Positions 1 through 8,890 of a stretch of 64,000 nucleotides of DNA are shown here, piece by piece. The stretch's first letter is position 1. Each line of letters begins with the position of its first letter. A program made the position numbers and the translations under genes. The notes beneath the pieces are model-generated. The model was not told the DNA's origin. It made no database searches and saw only the letters and a program-made list of their open reading frames with translations. The stretch covers positions 2,452,353-2,516,352 of the forward strand of contig NZ_LT717701.1 of assembly GCF_900157385.1 (NCBI RefSeq), in the 5' to 3' direction. The stretch comes from Mycobacterium terramassiliense (lineage in GTDB: Bacteria > Actinomycetota > Actinomycetes > Mycobacteriales > Mycobacteriaceae).

Positions 1-88
1 GCTGTCGACACTGCTGATGGGGGTGGCCGTGCTGGTCCTGATCTTCCAGCTGGTTCTCGACGTCCGCCGGGCCCGAGCGACCAAGTAA
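1..88 (+). CDS. cysW: Sulfate ABC transporter permease CysW, C-terminal end (partial)
   Basis: Only the last 28 codons and the stop are present (reading frame from base 2, TAA at 86-88). The tail is a hydrophobic helix (LLMGVAVLVLIFQLVL) followed by a short basic end, as expected for the last membrane span of an ABC permease. The CysW identity rests mainly on the next gene, cysA, which starts 20 bp later on the same strand, as in mycobacterial cysTWA operons. The fragment alone is too short to prove the family. Confidence 0.6.
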   Translation, partial: LSTLLMGVAVLVLIFQLVLDVRRARATK

Positions 89-105
89 GCGCGACAAGGA
101 GACTC

Positions 106-1194
106 GTGATGACCGACAGCCGACCCGAGCGCGGTGAAAACGCGATCATCGTGCACGACGCATACAAACATTACGGCGACTTCGTCGCCCTGGACCACGT
201 GGACTTCGTCGTGCCGAAGGGCTCGCTGACGGCGTTGTTGGGCCCCAGCGGTTCGGGCAAGTCGACCCTGCTGCGGGCCATCGCCGGCCTGGACCAGCCC
301 GACACCGGAACCGTCACGATCAACGGTCGCGACGTCACCGGGGTGCCGCCGCAGCGCCGCGGCATCGGGTTCGTGTTCCAGCATTATGCCGCGTTCAAGC
401 ACCTGACCGTTCGGGACAACGTGGCCTATGGGTTGCGAATTCGCAAGCGGCCCAAGGCCGAAATCAAGGAAAAGGTTGACAACCTGCTGGAAGTGGTGGG
501 GCTGAGCGGATTTCAGACCCGCTATCCCAACCAGCTTTCCGGCGGCCAACGGCAGCGCATGGCGCTGGCCCGGGCGCTGGCCGTCGATCCGCAGGTGCTG
601 CTGCTCGACGAGCCGTTCGGTGCGCTGGACGCCAAGGTCCGCGAGGACCTGCGGGCGTGGTTGCGGCGGCTGCACGACGAGGTACACGTCACCACCGTGC
701 TGGTCACCCACGACCAGGCGGAGGCGCTCGATGTGGCCGACCGGATCGCGGTGCTGAACAAGGGCCGCATCGAGCAGGTCGGATCGCCAACCGAGGTCTA
801 CGACTCCCCGGCGAGTGCGTTCGTGATGTCGTTTTTGGGCGCGGTCTCGGAACTCAACGGCGCGTTGGTCCGCCCGCACGACATCCGCGTCGGCCGCAAG
901 CCCGATATGGCCGTGGCCGGCGGAGACGGCACCGCGGAGTCCATCGGCGTGGTGCGCGCGACGGTGGACCGGGTGGTCGCGCTGGGATTCGAGGTGCGCG
1001 TGGAGATGACCAGCGCGGCAACGGGGGCCGCCTTCACCGCGCAGATCACCCGCGGCGACGCCGAGGCGCTGGCCCTGCGCGACGGCGACACCGTCTACGT
1101 CCGAGCGACCCGCGTCCCGCCCCTGCCCAGCGACATCGGGATCCGGGGTAGCGGGGGCGCCGAGGAGGACCGGAGCACGCTGACGTCGGCGTGA
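106..1194 (+). CDS. cysA: Sulfate/thiosulfate ABC transporter ATP-binding protein CysA
   Basis: ATPase subunit that powers sulfate import at the inner face of the membrane. The 362-residue product has Walker A GPSGSGKST (46-54), signature LSGGQ (144-148), Walker B LLLDEP ending near 170, and the switch His202 in VTHDQ. The C-terminal 110 residues form the regulatory/TOBE-like extension typical of CysA. The AAGGAG ribosome-binding site at 96-101 serves either GTG 106 or ATG 109; the latter has the better spacing. It lies just downstream of cysW and upstream of a convergent ggtB, so it is the last gene of the operon. Confidence 0.93.
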   Translation: MMTDSRPERGENAIIVHDAYKHYGDFVALDHVDFVVPKGSLTALLGPSGSGKSTLLRAIAGLDQPDTGTVTINGRDVTGVPPQRRGIGFVFQHYAAFKHLTVRDNVAYGLRIRKRPKAEIKEKVDNLLEVVGLSGFQTRYPNQLSGGQRQRMALARALAVDPQVLLLDEPFGALDAKVREDLRAWLRRLHDEVHVTTVLVTHDQAEALDVADRIAVLNKGRIEQVGSPTEVYDSPASAFVMSFLGAVSELNGALVRPHDIRVGRKPDMAVAGGDGTAESIGVVRATVDRVVALGFEVRVEMTSAATGAAFTAQITRGDAEALALRDGDTVYVRATRVPPLPSDIGIRGSGGAEEDRSTLTSA

Positions 1195-1195
1195 G

Positions 1196-3130
1196 TCATC
1201 CGGGGTCGCCCATGACGGCGCCCTCGCGGCGGGGGTCGGCACCGCCGGTCCATCGAGACGAGCTGCGGGTGATCGCGGAAAGGCCGCTGGACTGGTCGGT
1301 CAGATTCACCTGATGTCCCAACGCGCGCAGGCCGGCCACCAGCGGATCGTGATCGCCATTGTCGGAGCGGTTGATCTCCGGATCCTCGCCGCCGACGTTG
1401 GTTTGCGGCGAGTTGTCCGCACCGAAGTCGACCAGGGACACCGCCTGCTGCGGGTTCAGGCCCCAATCCAGCATCGCAACAAGAGTTTTCACCACGTACT
1501 GAATGATCGTGGAACCGCCGGGTGAGCCCGTCACGGCGTACAACGCCCCCCGCCCCGTCGGCGCGGCATCGAACACCAGCGTCGGGGCCATCGAGCTGCG
1601 CGGCCGCTTGCCGGGCTGGACGCGGTTGGCCACCGGCGATCCGTCGGCCGCGCGGGGGTTGGCGGCGAAATCGGTGAGCTGGTTGTTGAGGACGAACCCG
1701 TCGACCATGTGGAACGAGCCGAACGGCGACTCGACGGTCGTCGTGAAGGCGGCCGCGTTGCCGTAGGAATCGATGATGCTGACGTGGCTGGTACCGTGCT
1801 CCCGCCCGGGCGCTGCGACGCCGCCGGGCGTGCCGAAGTCACCGGCTTTGGCGGTTCCCATGCTGTGCTGCAGCGAGATCAGCGCGGCGCGCCCGGCCAG
1901 ATAGCCCGGGTCGATCAGCGTGGCGAGTGAACCGCCCGGCAGCCCGACGAAATCGGCGTCGGCGACGTACTTGTCGCGGTCGGCGTAGGCCAGCCGCTCG
2001 GCTTCGGAGACCAGGTGCACGCCCAGCACGCTCGGGCGGCCGCCGTTGAGGTCGACGTCGGTGGGCGGATAGTTTCCCATCGGGAAATGCTCGAGGATTC
2101 CCAGCGTGGCCGCCACCGCGACGCCGCCCGACGACGGGGTGGGCATGCCGCAGATTTGCCGGCCGCGATACGGCGAGCACAGCGGGTCGCGTTTCTTGGC
2201 GACGTAGCCCGCCAGGTCCTCGTGGGTCATCAGGCTCGGCGTGCGCCCTCCCGAGGCATCGCCGGCTTCGGCGACGATGTCGTGCGCGATGTCCCCGGTG
2301 TAGAAGGCGTTGGCGCCGGCGGAGGCGATGGCGGACAACGTCTTTGAGTAGGCGGGGTTGGTCAGGCGGGTTCCCGCGGCCCTCGGGCTGCCGTCCGGGT
2401 TGAGGAAGTAGCCGCGCGCCTGCGGATCGACCCGCAGTTGTGGAACCGAGTCGACGATGGCGGTGGCCATCCTGGGACTGATGTCGAAGCCGTTGTCGGC
2501 CAACGCGATCGCGGGGTTGAAGAGATCGCGCCATGACGCGCGGCCGTGGTCGTGGTGCACCAGTTCGAGCATCCGGGGAATGCCCGGCACCCCGATCGAT
2601 CGGCCCGAGGCGCGCGCGTCGGGCCGGGGGGTGGCGCGATCGTTGTCGCCGATCCAGCGCAGGTAGTCCTCGTCCGCCCGCGCGGGGGAGACTTCGCGGC
2701 CGTCATAGGCCTCGACCGAACCGGCGCCGGCGTCGTAGTACACGGCGAATCCGCCGCCGCCCAGGCCCGACGACTGCGGTTCGACCAGACCGAGGACGGC
2801 CTGGGCCGCCACCATCGCATCGGCGGCCGTGCCGCCGTCCCGCAGCACCCGGCAGGCCGCCTGCGTCGACAGGGGATTGGCCGTGGCCACCGCGTAGTGC
2901 GCGGTGCGCACCACCGTCATGTCGCTGCGGTATCCGGTCGCCGTTTCGGGGCTGGCCGCGATGTTCCGCGTCGAAGGCGTTGAGGCCGAAGGGGTCTCGG
3001 GAACCGGCGTGCCGTTGGGCACGATCTCGCACGGACCCGCCGCATCGGGACTCATCGGGTGGTTGCCGCCGCATGCGGCCAGCCACAGCACCAAGGCGGC
3101 CAGCAGCGCTCGAATGGACGGCCCGCTCAA
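1196..3130 (-). CDS. ggtB: Gamma-glutamyltranspeptidase GgtB, lipoprotein
   Basis: Ntn-hydrolase that cleaves gamma-glutamyl bonds (glutathione and analogues) outside the cytoplasmic membrane. The 644-residue product begins with a signal peptide ending in a lipobox LAAC, with the lipidated Cys at 20. The auto-cleavage and catalytic threonine is Thr447, in the context HGTSHVS; downstream glycine-rich segments such as GSPGGSTI fit the small subunit. The start is TTG at 3130, directly before the signal peptide. It is convergent with cysA, 1 bp apart. It matches Rv2394 in M. tuberculosis by position and family. Confidence 0.92.
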   Translation of the reverse strand: MSGPSIRALLAALVLWLAACGGNHPMSPDAAGPCEIVPNGTPVPETPSASTPSTRNIAASPETATGYRSDMTVVRTAHYAVATANPLSTQAACRVLRDGGTAADAMVAAQAVLGLVEPQSSGLGGGGFAVYYDAGAGSVEAYDGREVSPARADEDYLRWIGDNDRATPRPDARASGRSIGVPGIPRMLELVHHDHGRASWRDLFNPAIALADNGFDISPRMATAIVDSVPQLRVDPQARGYFLNPDGSPRAAGTRLTNPAYSKTLSAIASAGANAFYTGDIAHDIVAEAGDASGGRTPSLMTHEDLAGYVAKKRDPLCSPYRGRQICGMPTPSSGGVAVAATLGILEHFPMGNYPPTDVDLNGGRPSVLGVHLVSEAERLAYADRDKYVADADFVGLPGGSLATLIDPGYLAGRAALISLQHSMGTAKAGDFGTPGGVAAPGREHGTSHVSIIDSYGNAAAFTTTVESPFGSFHMVDGFVLNNQLTDFAANPRAADGSPVANRVQPGKRPRSSMAPTLVFDAAPTGRGALYAVTGSPGGSTIIQYVVKTLVAMLDWGLNPQQAVSLVDFGADNSPQTNVGGEDPEINRSDNGDHDPLVAGLRALGHQVNLTDQSSGLSAITRSSSRWTGGADPRREGAVMGDPG

Positions 3131-3325
3131 GCCACGAAGTTTACTGGACGGATCGGGTCAATTAGGCGGCGACGCGGACTGCCGCGACCTACGGGTCGTC
3201 TTCGGCGCCATTCAGGATTTTTTCGGGGTGCTGCATACGTGTTGACTCGCGGCTGTCTGTCGGTTGGCCGAGATGCAGCGGCGGAATCCATTCGCAGCTT
3301 CGCCGTCGATAAAACGGCTTCCTGA

Positions 3326-4012
3326 TCACTGAGCCTCGGGTGGCATCGCGAGGGCGGTTCCGAGAATCCAGGCGAACAAGAAAGCCGGCATTCCCGTAAT
3401 CGAGAAACCCTCGAGCGAAAGCGGCCCATCATGGACGATGAACGCTGCGAGGAGCAGGGGGTGTACTGCTGCGCCGGCGATCGCGAGGTGCGCGGTAAAC
3501 CTTGGCAGCACCCGATGGACGTACACCGCAACCGCGAACGACCCCAGCGCCACGACGGTGGGCATTCCCGACATTGCCAGCAATCCGAAGGTCAGGTCGT
3601 ACAGCAGCGTTGAGTTCTCAGCCTCATGGTGTCGGTAGAGGAGCAGGTCGAACGCGGTGAACCCGCCAAGCAAAAGGACCACGCATCCGATGAAGCCAGC
3701 GGCGAAACACGTCGGGAGAGTCGATCTGGCGGGAAGTCGATCACGTAGGAAAGTCCATACTGCGGCGCCGAATACAAGCCAGAGCGTGACGCCGACGGTA
3801 TTGAGCAGCATCGTCACGACCAACCGATCGTGGTGGGCCGCGGCCCACAGCGCCACTTCGGTACCCGACGTCTGGGTCCCCGGGAATGACCAGATCGGAT
3901 AAATCGCAAGCGCGATCGTGGGGAGGACGAATCCGGACGTGCCAGCCCATCGCGCCACGCACGCCGACCCGCTAGGTTTTTCAGCCACACTCGGCATGTT
4001 GTCGTCGTCCAC
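3326..4012 (-). CDS. Integral membrane protein of unknown function
   Basis: A 228-residue protein with about six hydrophobic segments (roughly 27-46, 67-88, 105-125, 140-160, 165-182, 203-222) and an acidic N-terminus. The GTG start at 4012 is preceded by an AGGAGG ribosome-binding site. No catalytic motif was recognised. The segment order resembles small polytopic proteins of the DUF4386 type, but this is a guess. It sits alone between ggtB and the sulfite reduction operon, on the same strand as both, with 146 bp of untranslated sequence upstream. I remember no equivalent at this place in M. tuberculosis. Confidence 0.7.
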   Translation of the reverse strand: MDDDNMPSVAEKPSGSACVARWAGTSGFVLPTIALAIYPIWSFPGTQTSGTEVALWAAAHHDRLVVTMLLNTVGVTLWLVFGAAVWTFLRDRLPARSTLPTCFAAGFIGCVVLLLGGFTAFDLLLYRHHEAENSTLLYDLTFGLLAMSGMPTVVALGSFAVAVYVHRVLPRFTAHLAIAGAAVHPLLLAAFIVHDGPLSLEGFSITGMPAFLFAWILGTALAMPPEAQ

Positions 4013-4158
4013 GCGCCCTCCTGACGACTCGTCTTGCCGATCGAAGGGTCCTCACGATCGGTCCGTCTGCCGCATCATCCGCGCGGTCAATCGCGACGCG
4101 GGAGCCGAGATGCTCGACAGAACGTGACCAACGAGGCCTCGTACTGACGCTCGTCGGC

Positions 4159-4875
4159 TCAGGCCGCGATGCCGTGGATTCGAGATTTCAGGGCTTCGTC
4201 GAAGCGGTCCAGCACCGTCTCGGCGACCAAGCGGTGCGCGCCCAGGGGTTCCGCCAGCTCGATGCCGGAGCCGTCCGCGAATTCGCGCACCCGGTCCGGC
4301 AGCAGGCCGGGCGCCAGGAACCACGGAGCGATGACCACCCGGAGGGCGCCCTGCCGGCGCAACCGGCCGGCGGCCTCGGCCAGCGACGGCTCCGGACGCG
4401 TCACGAACGCCATCGTCGCGCCCGCCCAATTCGTGCCCGCCAGCAGGTGCTGCGCCACCTGCCGAGTGCGCGCATTGGCGCGCGCGTCGGATGAGCCGAT
4501 CGCCGCCACGAGCACGCCGACCTGATCGTCGAGCCGGGAAACGCCCAACTGCGTGACCCGCTGTCGCAGCAGCGAGATCAGCCGCGGATCCTCGCCAAGG
4601 ACGTCGGCTTGTAGAACATCGGCGCCGGTGCCGGCGATCTGGGCGGGGATGTCGACGCGCGCGTGGTAGGCGTTCGCCAACAGCAACGGGGTCACCACCG
4701 CGCCGCCCGCCAGGTCCCCGAGGACGTCGGCCAGGCTGGGCGTGTTCAGCTCGCAGAAGGCCAGTCGCACGTCCAGGCCGCGCCGCGTGCGCGCGAGCTC
4801 GTCGGCGACGGCTCGGGCGTTGGCCGCCGAGCGTGGATCCTTGCTTCCGTGCGCGGTCAGCACGAGCGCCGTCAC
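4159..4875 (-). CDS. Sirohydrochlorin chelatase-like protein (CbiX/SirB family)
   Basis: 238-residue protein of the CbiX/SirB family, which insert Fe2+ or Co2+ into sirohydrochlorin. The N-terminus carries the family motif LTAHGSKDPR with a metal-binding His, followed by the LLLANAYHARVD segment with a second His; the two halves look like tandem chelatase repeats. The start is GTG 4875, which overlaps the cysH stop as GTGA, implying translational coupling. As the third gene of the sirA-cysH operon it most likely makes the siroheme that SirA needs. It corresponds to Rv2393 (che1). Ferro- versus cobalto-chelatase specificity cannot be read from sequence. Confidence 0.87.
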   Translation of the reverse strand: MTALVLTAHGSKDPRSAANARAVADELARTRRGLDVRLAFCELNTPSLADVLGDLAGGAVVTPLLLANAYHARVDIPAQIAGTGADVLQADVLGEDPRLISLLRQRVTQLGVSRLDDQVGVLVAAIGSSDARANARTRQVAQHLLAGTNWAGATMAFVTRPEPSLAEAAGRLRRQGALRVVIAPWFLAPGLLPDRVREFADGSGIELAEPLGAHRLVAETVLDRFDEALKSRIHGIAA

Positions 4876-5615
4876 GACGCGTGCAACCCGCATTCGGTCT
4901 TGGCGTGGCCCTGCCAGCGCCCGCTGCGCGGGTCGGCGCCCTCGGCGGGCTTGGCCGTGCAAGGGGCGCAGCCGATCGACGGATAGCCATCGTAGACAAG
5001 GGGATTGACCAGCACGTCGTGCTCGTCGATGTAGTTCTGCATGTCCTCGTCGGTCCACGTCGCCAGCGGGTTGATCTTCACCAGCTTGTAGCCCTCGTCG
5101 AAGCTGACCAGAGGGGCGTTGGCGCGCGTCGGCGAGTCGCTGCGGCGTAGGCCGGTGACCCACGCCGAGTAGCCGCGCAGCGCCTTGCCCAGCGGGGCGA
5201 CCTTCCGCAGCCGGCAGCACTCGCCGGGGTCACGCGCGAAGAGGTCCTTGCCCAGCAGCCGGTCCTGCTCGGCCACGGTGTGCTCGGGCGTGACGTTGAC
5301 CACGCGGATGTCGTAGACGGATTCGATCGCGTCGCGGGTGCCGATGGTCTCCACGAAGTGGTAGCCGGTGTCCAGAAACATCACCGGCACGCCCGGCCGC
5401 ACCTTGGCCGCCAGGTCAATCAGCACGGCCTCCTGCATGCTCGAGGCCACCACGTAGTTGCATGTCGCCCACGCGCGCGGGCCGTTCACACCGCCGAAAT
5501 TCTCGTCGGTCCAGCGCAGCAGGTCGGTGGCGCTGGCGCCCTCGAGGTCCACGGCGCCACGGGCGGCCAGCTCACGCAGGTCGGCCTCGGTGGGGCTGGT
5601 CGTTTCCAAGCTCAT
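4872..5615 (-). CDS. cysH: APS reductase CysH (assimilatory, iron-sulfur type)
   Basis: Reduces adenosine 5'-phosphosulfate to sulfite with thioredoxin electrons in cytosolic sulfate assimilation. The 247-residue product has the 4Fe-4S cysteine set of bacterial APS reductases: a CC pair in GECCRLRK and the later CAPC pair in SIGCAPCTAKP. The catalytic C-terminal ECGLH motif is intact at the end. The ATG at 5615 overlaps the sirA stop (ATGA). A longer in-frame opening extends upstream but lacks a ribosome-binding site and would overlap sirA. It is the middle gene of a three-gene operon and corresponds to Rv2392. Confidence 0.95.
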   Translation of the reverse strand: MSLETTSPTEADLRELAARGAVDLEGASATDLLRWTDENFGGVNGPRAWATCNYVVASSMQEAVLIDLAAKVRPGVPVMFLDTGYHFVETIGTRDAIESVYDIRVVNVTPEHTVAEQDRLLGKDLFARDPGECCRLRKVAPLGKALRGYSAWVTGLRRSDSPTRANAPLVSFDEGYKLVKINPLATWTDEDMQNYIDEHDVLVNPLVYDGYPSIGCAPCTAKPAEGADPRSGRWQGHAKTECGLHAS

Positions 5616-7279
5616 CGCAAGTCGCCTTCCTCGGCGCGAACGACCCACTGGGCGAATCGTTCGCCGTCGCTCCGGTGCTTGATGAAGTTACGTACTACCC
5701 GATCGATGTAGTCGCCCAGCTCGTCGCTGGTGACCTTGTGCTGACGCAGTTTTCGGCCGAAACCGCTGTCCAGGCCGAGGCTGCCGCCCAGATGCACCTG
5801 GAAGCCCTCGACCGAGCCGCCGTGACCGTCGTCGACCATCTGGCCCTTGAACCCGATGTCGGCGACTTGAATTCGCGCGCACGAGTTCGGGCAACCGTTG
5901 ATGTTGACCGTGATCGGCACGTCCAGCCGGGAGTTGAGGTCCTCGAGCCGGCGCTCCAGCTCGGGCACCAATTCCTGTGCCCTGCCCCGTGTTTCGGCGA
6001 AAGACAACTTACAGAACTCGATCCCCGTGCAGGCCATGAGGTTTCGGCGCCACCGCGACGGGCGGGCCTGCAGACCCAGCGCCTCCACGCCGGCGATCAG
6101 CTCGTCGAGCTTGGCGTCGGGCACGTCGAGGACGATCAGCTTCTGGTACGGCGTAAACCGGATCCGGTTTGAACCGGCCCGCTCGGCCAGGTCGGCCACC
6201 GTCGACAGGATGGTGCCCGAAACGCGCCCCGCGATCGGGGCGACCCCGACGGCGTTGAGCCCGTTCTTCAGCCGCTGCACCCCGACGTGATCGATCGGAT
6301 GCGTGACCGGCTCGGGGGCCGGGCCGTCGATCAACGGACGCTTGAGGTACTCGGTTTCGAGAACTTCGCGGAACTTTTCGATGCCCCAGTCCTTGATCAG
6401 GAACTTCAGCCGCGCCTTGGACCGCAGGCGCCGGTAGCCGTAGTCGCGGAAGATCGAGGTCACCGCCATCCACACCTCGGGCACCTCGTCCAGCGGAACC
6501 CAGGCGCCGACGCGCTGGGCGAGCATCGGGTTGGTGGACAGGCCCCCGCCCACCCAGAGGTCCAGGCCCGGACCGTGCTCGGGATGGTTGACGCCGATGA
6601 AGGCGATGTCGTTGATCTCGTGCGCGACGTCCTGCAGGCCGGAGATGGCGGTCTTGTACTTGCGGGGTAGGTCGGCGAAGTCCGGCTTCCCGATGTAGCG
6701 ACGCACGATCTCGTCGATCGCCCAGGTGGGGTCTATCACTTCGTCGAGGGATTCGCCGGCCAGGGGCGAGCCCAGGATCACCCGCGGGCAGTCGCCGCAC
6801 GCCTCGGCGGTCTGCAGCCCGACCTCGTCGAGCCGCCGCCAGATCTCGGGGACGTTGCCCACCTCGATCCAGTGCATTTGCACGTTCTGCCGGTCGGAGA
6901 TGTCGGCGGTGTCCCGGCCGAACTCGGTCGAGATCTGGCCCACGGTGCGCAGGGCGGCGGTCGACAGCGCGCCGCCGTCGCAGCGCACCCGCATCATGAA
7001 GTACTTGGCCTCGAGCAACTCGGCGTTCTCGTCGCCGGTGTATGACCCGTCGTAACCCTGTTCGCGCTGGGTGTAGAGGCCCCACCAGCGGAAGCGACCA
7101 CGCAGGTCGCTCTTGTCGATGCTGTCGAATCCGCCCTGCGCGTAGATGTTCTCGATGCGATCCCGGACCTCCAGCGGTGCGCCGGCCTGCTTCATCTCCT
7201 CGTTGGGGTTGAGCGCCTCGCGATTTCCCAGCGCCCACTGGCCCTCGTTGCGCGACTTCGCGGGAGGGGCTGTTGTCAT
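5612..7279 (-). CDS. sirA: Ferredoxin-dependent sulfite reductase SirA (NirA)
   Basis: Six-electron reduction of sulfite to sulfide using a coupled siroheme and 4Fe-4S centre. With ATG 7279 as start (AAGGAG nine bases upstream) the protein has 555 residues. The cluster/siroheme cysteines fall at 417, 423, 463 and 467 (CTGIEFC and CPNSC). Tyr69 and Cys161 occupy the positions of the Tyr-Cys cross-link described for the M. tuberculosis enzyme, which supports both the start and the substrate assignment. First gene of the sirA-cysH-chelatase operon; a poly-cysteine leader ORF lies 115 bp upstream. Historically annotated nirA. Confidence 0.95.
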   Translation of the reverse strand: MTTAPPAKSRNEGQWALGNREALNPNEEMKQAGAPLEVRDRIENIYAQGGFDSIDKSDLRGRFRWWGLYTQREQGYDGSYTGDENAELLEAKYFMMRVRCDGGALSTAALRTVGQISTEFGRDTADISDRQNVQMHWIEVGNVPEIWRRLDEVGLQTAEACGDCPRVILGSPLAGESLDEVIDPTWAIDEIVRRYIGKPDFADLPRKYKTAISGLQDVAHEINDIAFIGVNHPEHGPGLDLWVGGGLSTNPMLAQRVGAWVPLDEVPEVWMAVTSIFRDYGYRRLRSKARLKFLIKDWGIEKFREVLETEYLKRPLIDGPAPEPVTHPIDHVGVQRLKNGLNAVGVAPIAGRVSGTILSTVADLAERAGSNRIRFTPYQKLIVLDVPDAKLDELIAGVEALGLQARPSRWRRNLMACTGIEFCKLSFAETRGRAQELVPELERRLEDLNSRLDVPITVNINGCPNSCARIQVADIGFKGQMVDDGHGGSVEGFQVHLGGSLGLDSGFGRKLRQHKVTSDELGDYIDRVVRNFIKHRSDGERFAQWVVRAEEGDLR

Positions 7280-7497
7280 TCGGGGGTTCTCCTTCACGGA
7301 TCTCACGGGCGTCAGACAGCGCAGGTCACCGATTTATTCCGGCGGCGCAGATCCGGCAGCCAGCTAGAGGTACAGGCGGGGCGGGTCTACGAGATCAAGG
7401 CAGACAGCAACAGCTGCAGACGCGCTTGAGATCAATGTGCCGCCGCGCCACGAGGGCGATGCGCAAGCTGCGGTTGGCGGTCACGGCTGCCATTCTG
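7280..7497 (-). promoter_or_regulatory. Leader region of the sirA operon with cysteine-responsive uORF
   Basis: The sirA 5' region holds a tiny ORF ending in four near-consecutive Cys codons, then about 115 nt before sirA. A CAGAAT hexamer at 7497-7492 lies seven bases before GTG 7484, as expected for a -10 box driving a leaderless uORF transcript. Poly-cysteine leaderless uORFs are known cysteine-sensing attenuators in mycobacteria. The exact attenuator fold between 7394 and 7280 was not resolved by eye. Confidence 0.65.
7395..7484 (-). CDS. Poly-cysteine leader peptide (uORF) of the sulfite reduction operon
   Basis: A 29-codon ORF from GTG 7484 (or 32 codons from ATG 7493), ending HIDLKRVCSCCCLP-stop. 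The DLKRVCSC...C tail matches the conserved actinobacterial leader peptides found before sulfur assimilation genes. Ribosome stalling at the Cys codons under cysteine starvation is known to raise expression of the downstream operon, here sirA-cysH-chelatase. No ribosome-binding site precedes it, consistent with leaderless translation. The frame stays open upstream for 146 codons, but that part lacks any recognisable content. Function is inferred from the family; the peptide itself is read directly. Confidence 0.8.
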   Translation of the reverse strand: MTANRSLRIALVARRHIDLKRVCSCCCLP

Positions 7498-7713
7498 CCA
7501 TGGACCGGGGCGGGGGTTTCGAGCAGGTCATATTTTTCCTCACGGTGACCCAAACTAGGCAGCGACCCTGGGCGCCCGGGCACACTCAGCCACCAATCCC
7601 CTGGGAAAGCGACGGGCTCCGTCCAGGGCCGCTTGAGGGGCGTGACCAGCGTCGATGCGCGCGCCGGCGGGGACGCCGCACGCCGCGACCGGGCCGGCGT
7701 GGGAGGATTTGGC

Positions 7714-8886
7714 ATGCCACTTCGCGAGGCCCCGGTCGAGCTGCCCGCCCTGCAGCCGAGTCCCGGGCAGCCGTTCGGGCTGTACGTCCACGTCCCGTTC
7801 TGCTTCACGCGATGCGGGTATTGCGACTTCAACACCTACACCCCGGCCGAACTGGGCGGCGTCAACCCCGACGCCTGGCTGGAGGCGCTGGGGGCGGAGC
7901 TGGAGCTGGCGGCCGCGCGGTTGGACGGACCGACCGTGAGCACGGTGTTCGTCGGCGGAGGGACGCCGTCGCTGCTGGGCGGCGAGCGGATGGTCCGGCT
8001 GCTGGGCATGGTGCGCGATCACTTCGTCCTGGCGCCCGACGCCGAAATCACCACCGAGGCCAACCCCGAATCGGCCTGGCCGGACTTCTTCTCGGCGACC
8101 CGCACCGCCGGCTACACCCGGGTGTCGCTGGGCATGCAGTCGGTGTCCCCGCGGGTGCTGGGGGTCCTGGACCGGATACACACGCCGAACCGGTCGGCGG
8201 CCGCGGCCCGCGAGGCGCTGGCCGAGGGCTTCGAACACGTCAGCCTCGACCTGATCTACGGAACGCCGGGGGAGTCCGACGACGATCTGCTCCGTTCCGT
8301 CGACACCGCGGTCGACACCGGCGTCGACCACGTATCGGCGTACGCCCTGGTCGTGGAGGAGGGCACCGCGCTGGCCCGGCGGGTTCGGCGCGGGGAGCTC
8401 GCGGCCCCCGACGACGACGTGCTGGCGCACCGCTACGAATTGGTCGACGCCCGGCTGTCCGGCGCCGGCATGAGCTGGTACGAGGTGTCCAACTGGAGCC
8501 GCCCGGGCGGCGAGTGCCGGCACAACCTTGGCTACTGGAACGGCGGCCAGTGGTGGGGTGCGGGGCCGGGCGCCCACGGGTACGTCGGTGCGACGCGCTG
8601 GTGGAACGTCAAGCACCCCAACGCCTATGCCGAGCTGCTGGCCGACGGCACGCTTCCGGTCTCGGGTTTCGAGCGGCTCGATGGCGACGCGCTGCACACC
8701 GAGGAGGTGTTGTTGAAAACCCGGTTGCGGCAAGGGCTTCCGCTGGACCGGCTGGGGGACGCCGAACGTCAACGCGCCCAAACCGCGGTCGCCGACGGGT
8801 TGCTGGCGTCCGAGGGCGAGCGGCTGGTGCTCACTCCGCGCGGCCGGCTGCTGGCCGACGGCGTGGTGCGCACGCTATTGGGATGA
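7714..8886 (+). CDS. hemN: Radical SAM heme chaperone HemW-like (annotated hemN)
   Basis: 390-residue radical SAM protein. The cluster motif reads CFTRCGYCDF (CxxxCxxC). True oxygen-independent coproporphyrinogen dehydrogenases continue CxC after the third cysteine, whereas a Phe here is the HemW signature, so a heme-trafficking chaperone role is more likely than porphyrinogen oxidation. Further family features are VGGGTPS, the SLGMQS segment and the C-terminal HemN-like domain. ATG 7714 is chosen because GGGAGGA lies six bases upstream; earlier in-frame starts extend into the region divergent from sirA. Equivalent of Rv2388c. The neighbouring rpfD of M. tuberculosis is absent here. Confidence 0.9.
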   Translation: MPLREAPVELPALQPSPGQPFGLYVHVPFCFTRCGYCDFNTYTPAELGGVNPDAWLEALGAELELAAARLDGPTVSTVFVGGGTPSLLGGERMVRLLGMVRDHFVLAPDAEITTEANPESAWPDFFSATRTAGYTRVSLGMQSVSPRVLGVLDRIHTPNRSAAAAREALAEGFEHVSLDLIYGTPGESDDDLLRSVDTAVDTGVDHVSAYALVVEEGTALARRVRRGELAAPDDDVLAHRYELVDARLSGAGMSWYEVSNWSRPGGECRHNLGYWNGGQWWGAGPGAHGYVGATRWWNVKHPNAYAELLADGTLPVSGFERLDGDALHTEEVLLKTRLRQGLPLDRLGDAERQRAQTAVADGLLASEGERLVLTPRGRLLADGVVRTLLG

Positions 8887-8890
8887 GCTT

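Noticed and set aside
7395..7835. A 146-codon reverse-strand protein upstream of sirA
   Set aside because: Only the last 29-32 codons (poly-Cys leader) are meaningful; the upstream part overlaps the hemN start region and has no recognisable content or ribosome-binding site.
7714..8886. Oxygen-independent coproporphyrinogen III dehydrogenase function for hemN
   Set aside because: The cluster motif CxxxCxxCxF lacks the fourth cysteine of true HemN; the HemW chaperone assignment fits better.
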